A DNA stretch of 64,000 nucleotides from Epiperipatus broadwayi (lineage: Eukaryota > Onychophora > Udeonychophora > Euonychophora > Peripatidae): positions 1,974,081 through 2,038,080 of the forward strand of contig JAQFVV010012546.1 in the NCBI GenBank assembly GCA_028023455.1. Direction: 5' to 3'. Of the stretch, positions 53,747 to 64,000 are shown piece after piece (the stretch's first letter is position 1; every line of letters begins with the position of its first letter). Both the position numbers and the translations under genes were made by a program. The notes below the pieces were generated by a model that was not told where the DNA came from, did no database searches, and saw only the letters and a list, made by a program, of their open reading frames with translations.

Positions 53747-54081
53747 AAACAATACAAAACTCTCTCCATACAGTAGTGCTACCTTGTGCCAATCAGAGCA
53801 ATAAATGGATGCCAGAAGGCTTGTGCATAAAATCCCTTTCTAATGCCTACTCATCCAATATCCCCAGACTAGTTTCTGCCTTGTGGCCATCCTCAATGAG
53901 GAGCCTTGGATCTGAGAGCACTGCACCTAGATATTAGGATCTAATGCAACCCTCCAGCAACCACCTTTTATCTCCACTGAACTACAAAACTATGAGAATG
54001 AAATTGAAAACACAATAATATTTTCAATACTCTGATCGGCACAGGGTGGCACTACTGTATGGAGAGAGTTTGGCGTTGTTT
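53747..54081. mobile_element. MITE family M2, full-length member
   Basis: Long terminal inverted repeats: AAACAAtacaAAACTCTCTCC then atacagtagtgctacc on the left, mirrored by ggcactactgtat then GGAGAGAGTTTggcgTTGTTT on the right, with further pairing at tgccaatcagag / ctctgatcggca. The interior (actcatccaatatccccaga and others) is shared with 20097 and 47236. Non-coding. Confidence 0.8.
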
Positions 54082-54271
54082 AAAAAAAATATCTTAATGA
54101 TTATCCTTTTATTGTCGTCTTTATTCATTTTGATTAAAGACGAGTCATATTTATTAGAAAATTTTAATATATATTTATATTTAATAATATGCATGAATGA
54201 AAAGAGAAATGTTAAAATAATACTCTGCAACATTATGTATATTATTACATTCCTAATTTTGCTACGAATCG

Positions 54272-54530
54272 GTAAATTATACACACTCGTATATCTATAT
54301 GTCATAAAGGGAAGAAAAATTCGGTAATAATAGTAATATTTAGCTGAGTGTACTTTTGGTCTGTGTACCAAGATGATGGTGATCTAACTAAAGTGAAAGA
54401 AGCATTAACTGATCATTAGATTATTATGATTCTGGCACACAGCCCCAAAAGTGTGTTGGTTAAATATTATTATTGAACCTTTCTTCTCTTTATGACATAT
54501 AGATATACAATATATATATATATAATTTTA
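54272..54530. mobile_element. Palindromic foldback element
   Basis: The left arm (tatctatatgtcataaaggg through aatatttagctgagtgtact) is the inverted copy of the right arm (ccaaaagtgtgttggttaaa through ctttatgacatatagatata), with arms of about 75-100 bp and a centre near 54400. The minus-strand frame 54371-54024 across it has no domain. MITE-like, superfamily unknown. Confidence 0.65.
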
Positions 54531-54799
54531 TTTATACGTGGGCTGATAATATTATAATGTTCATTTTAATAAAGAGTTATTAATAAATATATTTATCAAA
54601 TGATGGTAAATCATCATTAATATTGCGGCAGAATTGTTTGTAAATTAAGTCATAATTTATTTTTATATTTATTATATATGAAATACAGCTGGTATTGATG
54701 ATGATCTGTGTAGCTGTGAAATAATCAAACAAATCCATCACCACTAAATCTACAATCTAAAGAATGGAATTCATGTATTCTTATAGTTTTTATTGTAAT

Positions 54800-54930
54800 A
54801 TATAAGGTATATGAGCACAGACTTTCACATATTCTCCACACTATCTCATAACACTGATACACTTGAACACATATATGTTGAAAAGATAAATAATCACCAA
54901 TATACGTATTTCATGCTAAACCATGTGTAG
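54800..54930 (-). repeat. Hammerhead-repeat family, minus-sense partial copy
   Basis: Minus-sense copy from gagcacagactttcacat through caccaatatacgtatttcat and gctaaacca, ending inside the ribozyme stem II. It abuts the plus-sense copy starting at 54924, making a tight inverted junction. The CTGATGA half is missing. Confidence 0.8.
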
Positions 54931-55458
54931 AGATGGTAATCTGGACCAACTGAAGATTGCTGGTTTAGCATGAAAAACGTTATTGGTGATTATTTTTATT
55001 TTTAACACATATGTGTTCAGGTGTATTAGTGTTATGCGATAGTGTTAAGAGTGGTGGGTCATGTGTAAGTCTGTGCTCATATATCCTATATATTACATAT
55101 ATAGACACAGGTATATAATAAGCCTGTGTGTTTCAGTTATTACATAGTAGAGATGTCTGCCCATCTCTTGTATATGTATTAAATGGATTATGTCCTGTAC
55201 ATGAGAGGTCAGATTGACCTTATGTCAACATGGGTGTGACAAGAATCTTGGCTTTAGGATGGCCTTTGAGCATTCCTTCATAAGATTTTCAATTGGATGG
55301 ATGGTTGAAGAGTTGAAGAGTAGATTGAAGCCTGTCCATTGAAGTATGAGGTTTGGCTATCTTAATATATATATATATATGAACACTTATAGCATAGGTG
55401 TGTAGAGATGGTAATCTGGATCAACTGATGATTGCTGGTTTAGCATGAAATATGTATA
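54931..55458 (+). repeat. Hammerhead-repeat family, best preserved unit (476 nt between cleavage sites)
   Basis: Runs from one core-intact ribozyme to the next. The unit downstream of the first predicted cleavage site (after 54982) contains ttggtgattattt, a hairpin (acacatatgtgtt), gtgtattagtgttatgcgat, a B-box-like gtctgtgctcat, tattacatatatagacacag, the tract attaaatggattatgtcctg, gacaagaatcttggctttag and gagtagattgaagcctgtcc, ending in the second ribozyme. The two predicted cleavage sites (54982/54983 and 55458/55459) are in the same orientation, so a transcript through both could release a 476 nt monomer. Whether it is transcribed cannot be seen from sequence. Confidence 0.75.
54932..54991 (+). 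ncRNA. Hammerhead-ribozyme-like motif HH1, core intact
   Basis: Type I layout. Stem I 5' strand AATC-(TGG bulge)-ACCAA (54938-54949); core CTGAAGA (54950-54956, residue 7 may be any base); stem II TGCT/AGCA with loop GGTTT; core GAA (54972-54974); short stem III AA/TT with loop ACG (54975-54981); residue 17 A (54982); stem I 3' strand TTGGT-GATT (54983-54991), which pairs with ACCAA and AATC. All invariant core residues are present and the cleavage triplet TTA fits NUH. Weak points: the pair next to the core in stem II is T/T, and stem III is only 2 bp. Confidence 0.7.
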
Positions 55459-55474
55459 TTGGCGATTATTTATC
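55407..55474 (+). ncRNA. Hammerhead-ribozyme-like motif HH2, core intact
   Basis: Core CTGATGA (55425-55431), stem II TGCT/AGCA (55433-55436 / 55442-55445), GAA (55447-55449), stem III ATA/TAT (55450-55452 / 55455-55457) with loop TG, residue 17 A (55458), so cleavage is predicted after 55458 (triplet ATA). Stem I pairs CAA with TTG, then T-G wobble and one A/C mismatch, TGG bulge, AATC/GATT (55413-55416 / 55464-55467), and GAT/ATC (55407-55409 / 55472-55474) further out. The internal loop in stem I plus stem II loop fits natural, tertiary-stabilised type I hammerheads. Confidence 0.7.
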
Positions 55475-55620
55475 TTTTCAACATATATGTGTTCAGGTGT
55501 ATCAGTGTTATAAGATAGTGTGGAGAGTGATGGGTCATGTGAAAGTCTGTTCTCATATACCTATATATTACATATAGAGACACAGGTATATAATAAGCCT
55601 GTGTGTTTTAGTTAGTTTTT
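55459..55620 (+). repeat. Hammerhead-repeat family, second (partial) tandem unit
   Basis: Repeats the start of the previous unit at a spacing of 476 bp (ggcgattatttatctttt, gtgtatcagtgttataagat, gagacacaggtatataataa gcctgtgtg) and then stops near 55620. The cluster therefore holds about 1.35 tandem units plus an inverted partial copy. Confidence 0.8.
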
Positions 55621-55788
55621 ATTGTAAGTAAAGCAATATTAAATGTGTTGGAATTTCAGAATGTAATTAATATTTCAACATATTTTAATAAACATAGTTA
55701 TATTTATATGTAAATTGCTAAAAATAGATAGGAATCACTATATTCTTTCATTTGCTTACATCAACTCTAGCTTTACTTTATATATATA

Positions 55789-56865
55789 CACACCTGGGTC
55801 TCTTTTTACACGAACTTATTTAACATGAATTTGAAGTTACGCGATTCGTGTTTCACCGGAAGTCGAACTCCGATAATGTGCTATTACTTTAAATAATAAA
55901 TTTCACGCACTTACGTTATATTGAAAGTAATAGCACATTATTGGAATTCGACTTTCATCTTAGTAATTTCAATATTTTCAGTGCTTTATAATAGTAAGAT
56001 TTTATGCAATAATGAAATTAAAATCATGATTTCCACATTTTATGTATACACACATTAAATTTTACAAGATTATAATATAAATTTGTTCAAACATTGTGCA
56101 TGTTAATTTTGCATTTTAAATCACATTCTGTTTTTGCTTTTTAAAAAAGAACATAATCAATTATTAATCATTTAGTGTCCACAAGTTTATTTTTAAAAGG
56201 TCAGTAATAGCAGTGACCACAATTAAATTTGACAATTAAAAATTAAAATCTGATTTTTAATTGTAATTAACAATTTAAAAATTACTTACGATGACTTGAA
56301 ATTAATGTCATGTGTGAAATTTGATTTTTAAACAAAATTGAAAATTAAAGACAAAAATAAGAATTTAATTTTTAGTTGTTAGTTTCATAAACAATTAATA
56401 AAATCATTGTCTCAAAGATTAATTACTAATTACGTTTTCACCAGAAAACCATTGACACAACACGAGTGTGAAGTTGGCACTAGTTGTTTGCAAATGAACA
56501 TGTTTTTCGGCAAATAGCTATAATAATTAAAACATGTATAAAAAAATGTAAATTACTGTACTGTAAATTATGCATAAAAATATATTATTTTGAATAAAAT
56601 TAAATATTATAGTTAAAAAAAGTTTGTCTTGTATCAATTTTTTTCAAATTTGAAATTTTTTATTAGTCATATTTTATTTCCTTATTTTTTTTTTGTGCAA
56701 ATTTTAAAGTAATTTTACATTGGTGCTTTGCTTTTACACAAATTTTGAAAAATCACAGACTGCATCTCACTTTTTCAATGTAAGTTACATCTATTTTTGC
56801 ACGATTTCGTTTGCGCGTGTTTTCTGAGGAACCTATCTAATTGCGTGAAACGAGACCCAGGTGTG
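55789..56865. mobile_element. ~1.1 kb TIR element (family T1), copy 2
   Basis: Ends CACACCTGGGTCTC and GAGACCCAGGTGTG are perfect inverted repeats flanked by TA. Interior tracts match copies 1 and 3 near both ends (gaagttacgcgattcgtgtt; caatgtaagttacatctatt). A nested ~95 bp palindrome (55858-55952: gaagtcgaactccgataatg...cattattggaattcgacttt) interrupts the left part and is itself MITE-like. CpG sites are better kept here than in copy 1. Confidence 0.78.
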
Positions 56866-57346
56866 TATATATTGTACAGATTTTCCATTCTTGCTATTAA
56901 AAAAGGTGTGAAGGTTGCCTTGACAGCAGTTAGAGATATTGGTTGCTATATTTACTGTGAATGTTTAGGTGGTTACTGGTTGGAAACTAATTAGATTTTA
57001 TATATATATATTTGTAATTTCCAGTTTATGACTAATTAACTGTAAACTAACAATAAACTTTTTATATCTCTTTGCTAATCATATGGGTATTTTGCATTGA
57101 AATAGCAATTTATAAACTGATTAATCAACCAATAAACAAAAAATTACATATAATATTGGAAAAATATTGTACTTAATTATATTAGAAATAATCAACTTAC
57201 AATTCTTCAATTATATAGACATTAAAATGAATAAGTAATGTACTCTCCCCAGTATACTGAAACTAAGCCATATTTGGCAATGTTTACATGCGTAATATAT
57301 TAAAATATCCTCTATTTAGAAATTTACTAGATATGCTGTTACTATG
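56866..57346. other. No feature recognised
   Basis: AT-rich. A 65-codon plus frame ending at 56994 overlaps the end of the T1 element and is not considered a gene. Confidence 0.4.
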
Positions 57347-58355
57347 CACCTGGGTCTCGTTTCATGGGGATTATTTTAATGCGATTTTGAAGTTATGTGA
57401 TTCATGTTTCTTCTTAATATTTTTAATATTTCACTATATTTATTAGATATCAAGAAATTTAAATTATTAATAACTTATTTTGACTTGAAATACTTTTTTT
57501 TCTTTCAAAAATATAACGTGAATATGGCCTGAAGCTGTATTTACAATAAATAATCTACTTATACTAATAAGTAAATAATAATAATAGATTTATACTTATA
57601 TATAAAAATATCACAATAAATATTCAAAAATTTATACTTTTAAAACATATTTTCTTAGGTATAACCGAAATAAATAATGTAGTTTTTTAAAATAAATAAC
57701 GAAGAATTTATTGATTTTATAAACCGAAAATAATATTTTTAATGATAATGTATAATCTTTTTGTTTCGATTGCGATATAATTTTTTTAAATGTAGAAACA
57801 AAATGTGAACATTTAAAATTTATTTCAGTAATAAAAAATCAGTTGTCAACAGAAACCCATTAACACAGCACAAGACTGAAATTGGCACTAGTTGTGTAAA
57901 TGGAATGGAGCGGAATATGGGAAAACTTAGAGTGGGGAATGGAAAATAAAGTGACTAACAAGTTTCTTTCTTGATTTCGTTCAAGGAGAAGCTACATCAC
58001 ATCACATCGACGAATTTGATTTTTTACCAGTTTACAAATGAACTGCATATCATTAAAAACAATACGTATGAAAAAATGTCAAATTAAATACTGAAGTTAA
58101 TAAAAAAAAGTAAAAAAGTTTGTCGAGTACCAATTTTTTTCAAATATTTGAAATTTTTTATTAGTCATACTTTATTTATTTTTTTAAAGCGAATTTTAAA
58201 ATAATTTTTCTTTCTTGCTTTGCTTTTATGCGAATTCTGAAAATTACAACCCCCTATCCCCATTTTTCAAGGTAAGTTAAGTCTATTTTTGTGCAATTTT
58301 TTTTGATGCGGGTTTTCTGTGGAACCTATCTACTGCATAAAATGAGACCCAGGTA
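57347..58355. mobile_element. ~1 kb TIR element (family T1), copy 3
   Basis: Left end CACCTGGGTCTCGTTTCATG and right end gcataaaatgagacccaggt. The interior is collinear with copy 1 over most of its length (gaatatggcctgaagctgta; caatttttttcaaatatttg; ttttgcttttatgcgaattc). The three copies define a repeat family with long AT-rich, non-coding interiors. Confidence 0.78.
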
Positions 58356-60835
58356 TATACATCTAAGGCAGCTAAGATAACTCATTATTTTGCATTGGTG
58401 TAGCAATCTAGTAAGTATAGGGATGCAAAAATATATTGACAGCATTTGACAGCATTTTATTAATTAATGAATAATCTGGAAATTATATATATAAATTTAA
58501 AGATATGTTGGACTAAAAGATGTAAACAGTGAAGTATAATAGGATTTTTTTTCTTATAAAAATCTAGATAAATGTAGCTATAATGTAACCAGGTGATGAA
58601 CAATTAAAACTGGCAGTCCAATCTGAAACCATTTGATTTAGTATTAGTAATAATATTTTTGTCCCATGATAAATAAAAAATGAAACAAATTTTTGATTAA
58701 AATTCTAAATGACATAAGATAGAAAATCAGACATAGATATTGTGTATACATAAAAATTTGAGGTAAGGCAACTTTTCTGAATTCTCACAAGTAACCAAGC
58801 CTCTAACACAATAAATTATATATATATAATTAAATATATGTATATTGTCCATATTCATTAAAATCGTTCAACATTTAGACAATCCCCATATCAATAACAA
58901 TCAACAATTTCAATCTGTTGTCAAGGCAACCTTTTATATCTATAAAATGTTAAATGAAATAGAAGTAGTACCAAATAACATAATTCATTAAAAATCTAAG
59001 ATGTAAATTATCAGTAAGTAACTAAAATGTCCATGCTTATAAAAAAGAATAAACTGTTATTAAAAATCTAGCATAAAAGGGCATCTGGAGAACAGTATTC
59101 TGAGAAAAATTAAATAATTATTTATTTAACAATACACTTAATCTGGCACCATTAAATATATGTTAAAGAAAAAAAAAGGTGCATTTTATAATGCAGGTAA
59201 AGGCAAAACTTGATTTTTTTTTCATAGCCAAACAATAGTTTATTATGAACATTTGGGGCAATTCTTTTATAAGATTATAATATATATATGACTTCAGAAG
59301 TAAATGCAGATAAAAGAAAACTTTTAAGCAAAAACATGGTATCTGTAATAAAAAAAATTATTAATAATTATTTACTTAACAGTTAATTTGCTCTGGCTCA
59401 TTTAATAAAAGTATAAAATATAATGTATGCATGTTAAATATACGTTAAATAAATGAAATTATAATTAGTGGCTGTAGGCATAGATGGTAGATCTCCCTAG
59501 TATATTTACAACAGAAGAATCCTACAGATCTAAAATCAAATTAGACTCAATAAATCAGATAGAAAACAAATTACTCCATCAGATATAATTCCAGCTATAT
59601 GTCCTTTATACATCAGTGTTTTAATCTATAATGAAATATGTTTACTGTGATCCCTATTTAAATATTAATATACATTGACTCTAGTATAACATGTTTACAG
59701 TGAGTAATGTTTTATTTTATTTTAACATACTGTAATAATTAATATACTGCAAAATATACAGGTTGTATGAATTGATTTTTATTTCTGATTTACAATATTC
59801 TATGAATTGTCAATAAAATTTCTTTTAAAACATAAATTTATACAATAAAAAAAAAAAAAAAAACATTGTTAGTATTTATGAATGTTTTATTTAATTTTTA
59901 GATTTGATTATGTATAAAATATTTATATCCAAAAATAATTTCCATTTGAAGTATATAATTTGAGTTTAAAAATTAAAAACATTTTTTTGACTTCTAAGTG
60001 TTTCTGAATAAGATATACTTTTTTTGTAGATACACAACTTTTAGTTAGAGGTTGATACCAATTTATCATGCATTGTTTGTAAAGAAGGTAACACAATTTC
60101 TCTTACATCTTCAGTAATTCAAATGGAAGATAAAAATTAATAAATTTGATGATATAGTAATTAAAATTATTCTAAAGGTTCACTCATTTCTATAAATGAA
60201 GCTATTTTAAATCAAATTTTTCATGTGTGTTTCCTGTCAAATAATCAGTTGATTATTATGAATTTATTTATGTATTATAAATACATAAGTTAAAATATTA
60301 TTTTTTAGCAACAAATGTTGCAAAATCAATGTATTTTTTAAGAATTCATCTCATTGATTTAGAAGGTTATGTGACCAGTATATTATCCATTACTTAAAAA
60401 GAAGAAAGAACATTCTATCCAAGAGTTCCAGCAACTTAAAACAATCGCAGAAAGTAATGTGTTTATTAATAGAATAGAAATTAAAATTGATCTGAAAGAA
60501 ACATTATATTTTACTTTAAAATTTTTATAATTATTAAATTATGTCATTCTGAATATTATTAATGTATAAAAAAGGATACAGTCCCCCAAAAATTATATTA
60601 CATTTTCGCTCTCTCATCCAGAATTATTTATTCATATAGTAATCATTGAAATGATTGGAATGGCAGCTTTTTTAGTTAGACAATAGTCTTAACTTTATTG
60701 CTTTTGTTAAAAAAAATCAAATGTTTTTTTGCTTAGGAGTTCATAAGTATTTATTATAATAACATCACCCTAAAATAATTTTAAACAAATGCTTTATATT
60801 TAGAATACAATTAAAATGTGTTTTTTTGTTTTATT
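58356..60835. other. AT-rich DNA, no gene seen
   Basis: No supported feature. A homopolymer A run lies at 59848-59864. Confidence 0.45.
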
Positions 60836-61950
60836 CATCATCATCATTGTCAAACCATTATCAATTCACTGCAGGATGAAGGTCTCTCCCAGTTAATCCA
60901 TCTTCTCTGATTTCTAGACTCTCTTCTCCACATCATGCCTACACACTTTCTTATTTCATCCATCCATTTCAGATGTGATCTTTTTCAGGGTCTTTTATAA
61001 TATTTTGGAATCCATTTTATGATTTTAATTGCCCATTTATTATTATTTCATCTAGAAATATGTCCAGCCTAACTTCACGTCAGTCTTTTAATTCTTTAAG
61101 CAATGTCAGTAACCCCTGTTTGTTCTCTTATTTATGTATTGCATTTTCAACTTCTTCTTGTTACTCCTAACATGTATCTCTCCTTGCTTCTTTGAGTAAT
61201 CTGGAGTATCTGTATTGCTATTTTCTTAAGTGTCAGCATCTCAGATTCATAAGTAAGAACTGGTAAAACACATTTATTAAAAACCGTTATTTTCAAACAT
61301 ATAGGCATATTTCCTTTTAATATTGTTATTTCTACCAAAAACACTTCAATCAAATATAGTTCTAAAATTAATTTGATCCATTCTGTTTCCATCGGTAGTA
61401 ATAATTTAAGGTAATTGTAGCTGTTAACTTCTTCTAACTCACCATAATCAATCTTTATTTTCATTTCTTGTGAAAATTTATTGAACATTACTTTAGACTT
61501 TTAAACATTTACCTTTAGACCTACTTCTTACTTTCATCTGATAATTTTTGCGGCATTTTGTGAAGCTCTAAAGCATTATTTGCAAAAACAACTATGTCAT
61601 ATGTAAAATCTAAATGACTTACATAATCTCCATTAATTTTTTCTCCTTTAGCTTCCCATTTTAATCCACAAAATACTTTTTGCAGCACTGCAGTAAAATT
61701 CTTCAGGGTAGGGAGTTACCCTGTCTTAAACTCTTTTCAGTGTTAACCTTCCTAGTATTATTGTGTAATGTAATTGTTGCTGTTGCATTATTATAAATAT
61801 TCTTCAGAATATGAAAATATCTTGGGGCTATCCCTTGATGATCCAATGCTTTAATCTCTGAAGAAATGCTTGTAAAATCAAATGCCTTTTTTAAATCTAC
61901 AAAACCAAAGCATAAATGACAACTCATGTTCATTGGTTCTTCCTATAACT
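60836..61950 (-). pseudogene. RTE-type LINE relic, minus strand
   Basis: Minus-strand frames give MNMSCHLCFGFVDLKKAFDF (RT motif A, FVDxxKAFD), HQGIAPRYFHILKNIYNNAT and ITLHNNTRKV with SLRQGNSLP (motif B), characteristic of the RTE clade. Further on are EEVNSYNYLKLLL and VFNKCVLPVLTYESEMLTLK with RYMLGVTRRS (post-RT region). The 3' end (plus-strand catcatcatcattgtcaaac) gives the ATGATGATGATG tail typical of RTE. The FADD box region is deleted or decayed, and multiple frames are needed. Same broad family as 29250-31740 and 43445-43830. Confidence 0.78.
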
Positions 61951-63120
61951 TCTCTCAATACTCGGATATGATACGAAAATCACTTTTATTATAAGTGCTT
62001 ATATTTAAGATGCATGAAAAAAAAGTTATGAAATAGTATTGGAATTTATGATTATTATTAAAAATATTAACTTTCTTGCTAAAAGATTTCTCTACGATTC
62101 TTTATAAAACTGATGTTACTGTTTTGATTGGAAATAATCAGCTACTTAGAAAATAAATTACAAGTGATTTTTTCTACAAAAGATTTTTAAAAATTTCATT
62201 TATTTATTTTATAAAAACACAGATATGTTGAAAAGTTTATCGAATCCTTTAAAATATTGATGATATATAAAGTGCGATTTAAATTAGAAATTTAATATTC
62301 TCTTTTTTTTATTATTATTCTTAATTAATATTTGTCAAATCATTCATGATAAAATTAACATTTCTGAGAAATGTATCAGTTTTGATGACTTTGAAACTAC
62401 ACGAAGAATTAATTATTGTAGGCAAAATAATTGACTTTCTTAAAGATGAACCAACAAAGTATTTTTAATATTTTTCTATCTTGTATTTTTAATACATTTT
62501 CTAAAATCTTTGGTTTCTTAAAAATAGCGACTGTTTATTATAATATAAACTTTATGATATTATCAACCTGCATACTTAGCATAAATTGAATGTATGTATT
62601 TTTCTACTAGGAGAAACATTGATATTGAATGATTGTTAAATATGCATGTAAATAAGAACTAATAATAGAAGAATAACATATAAAATTTGTGGCAGTATTG
62701 CCTACTATAATATTTTCAATTAAAATATATTTAAACTCTGTTGATCTTATAATGAAACCATTCTTGCATGCTAAACAGAAACATAAATGTTGCTATTACA
62801 CATTTTGGAATTCTTTACTATAAGTAATAATTATAAAAAAATGAAGTTATTCTTTCTAACATGAGATTGCCATGGTCAAGCAAATACTGAAACATATTTG
62901 AAAAATGGATTATTGATGTTTTAGTGCTTTTCACTATTTTGTATGAAAACAGAATGAGAGGAATCTAAAATTAATTCTTTTTTGGGTGGAGGTAAGTAAG
63001 AGCTTCTATACCCCTTGACTTTAAGATCTTTGGATTTTCCTTGAGAAGTGATGTTTGAAAGTATAGTTACACATTTCTCCTTTTACAATGTTAATTTCAC
63101 AATAAAAACTAAAGTGTAGC
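61951..63120. other. No feature recognised
   Basis: AT-rich DNA without a supported gene. Confidence 0.4.
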
Positions 63121-63281
63121 AATTTTCTCCACACAATAGTACCACCTAGTATAAACTATATTAGTCAGAAGTTACTAGATGATTGTGTACTTTAATCTCC
63201 ATCCATATTACAGGGCACAACTTTCTAACATCTATTGATTACTATAGCCTGCAATATCTTACATAATGTGTGGAGAAATTT
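63121..63281. mobile_element. MITE family M2-like, short member
   Basis: Inverted ends AATTTTCTCCACACA and TGTGTGGAGAAATTT bound 161 bp. The next bases (atagtaccacctagtataaa) parallel the cagtagtgctaccttgtgcc tract of the 53747 element, and the right part has atctattgattactatagcctgc like catccattgattactctagc at 47.3 kb. Non-coding. Confidence 0.6.
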
Positions 63282-64000
63282 TCTACTGTTTTACCAGATT
63301 ACATAAGTAGTAAAAAGATCACGTAATGTTTTAATGGTTTAAAACTTAAGTCTGTAAAAAATGGTTTATCAAAATTTATTTCATTAATTCTGCATCATAG
63401 AAGTCACATCATTATTAGTGGACATTTTTTGTCCTTGAGAAAATTGCTATTACTAAATATTTTAATGGGATTTATAGTGTGAAAAATTCTGTAACACTAC
63501 AACTGCCAATGTATTTAATATTGGGGTTTATTTTATATATCCCTTATAGTCAGTCTTGAAGAAGGATTATATATTTTTCAAAAGTAGTATGTTAAAAATG
63601 TGTATAAATTTATGCAAATGATTTTTTTTAATATTGAATATAAATAATATATAAAAAGTAGTTCGTTTTTATTATTCTTTATGTAACAAAAACAAATTTT
63701 TTAAATGCCGTTTTGAGTCAGCAAAAAAACTAATAATAAGTTTAAGAATTGATGAGCCATGCTTATCACTTGATGCAAATTAAGTCCTCTGTATAATTAA
63801 GTTCAGTTGTTGATCAGCAGATTCTGGAATATAAGGTCATTTTATTAATCCTAGTTTTGCCACTTTCAATTCTCAAACTTTTTATGAATCCCCAAATGAT
63901 GAAGTCATTTGACTAGCTTATTTAAATTAATTTTAATCTAGATGGAGTCATAATCTCTAATGATTAATTATAAATATAATAGATAATACTTATAAGTTGT
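63282..64000. other. No feature recognised
   Basis: AT-rich DNA to the end of the window. Confidence 0.4.

Noticed and set aside
54024-54371. 115-codon minus and 93-codon plus overlapping frames
   Set aside because: They span MITE and foldback sequence and show no domain. They are chance frames in repeat DNA.

Overview
The window looks like a stretch of non-coding DNA from a large, AT-rich, repeat-dense animal genome. The evidence is: no bacterial-style gene layout, no long host reading frame, long (ATT)n, (AT)n and (CTAT)n microsatellites, and many retroelements of animal type (RTE and other LINEs, a Penelope-like element, a tRNA-derived SINE, hAT, Merlin and mariner-like DNA elements). A mollusc, possibly an octopus-like cephalopod, is my best guess, but that is inference. 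I found no host gene, exon chain, rRNA or canonical tRNA gene that I can support. Essentially everything recognisable is mobile DNA.

Layout. 1-1530: AT-rich DNA with decayed minus-strand coding-like sequence. 2078-2189: first of five copies of a very short tRNA-like SINE (others at about 6.1, 37.1, 45.1 and 52.6 kb), four of them with clear target-site duplications. 4-5 kb: polypyrimidine tract, (TTA)n and (AT)n arrays and a possible transposase relic. 12.1-14.0 kb: 5'-truncated LINE lying between two ATT arrays. 14.0-17.3 kb: inverted plus tandem cluster of a roughly 450-480 bp repeat carrying a hammerhead-ribozyme-like motif, interrupted by a 2 kb TG...CA insertion that may be a solo LTR. 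21.3-21.8 kb: (CTAT)n. 22.2-27.1 kb: almost pristine non-autonomous LTR retrotransposon with two 2143 bp LTRs. 27.7-29.2 kb: palindrome of two head-to-head Penelope-like endonuclease fragments, followed by a degenerate RTE LINE to 31.7 kb. 32.05-32.59 kb: hAT element with a perfect 8 bp duplication. 32.8-34.0 kb: inverted hammerhead-repeat cluster. 35.27-35.43 kb: short hammerhead-repeat copy with 10 bp duplications. 36.6-37.9 kb: minus-strand coiled-coil, Gag/ORF1-like relic broken by a SINE. 41.3, 55.8 and 57.3 kb: three ~1 kb elements with the same terminal inverted repeats. 48.5-49.9 kb: LINE reverse transcriptase relic joined to a Merlin-type transposase relic. 54.8-55.6 kb: the best-preserved hammerhead-repeat cluster. 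60.8-61.95 kb: minus-strand RTE relic.

The most interesting system is the hammerhead-repeat family. At 54.95-55.46 kb two motifs with intact core residues lie in the same orientation. Their predicted cleavage sites are 476 nt apart, the arrangement expected if a transcript could release a unit-length, circularisable RNA (the retrozyme class). Most other copies in the window have lost a core residue. Part of the unit carries a pol III B-box-like sequence, and one truncated copy begins exactly at the predicted cleavage site and is bordered by a target-site duplication.
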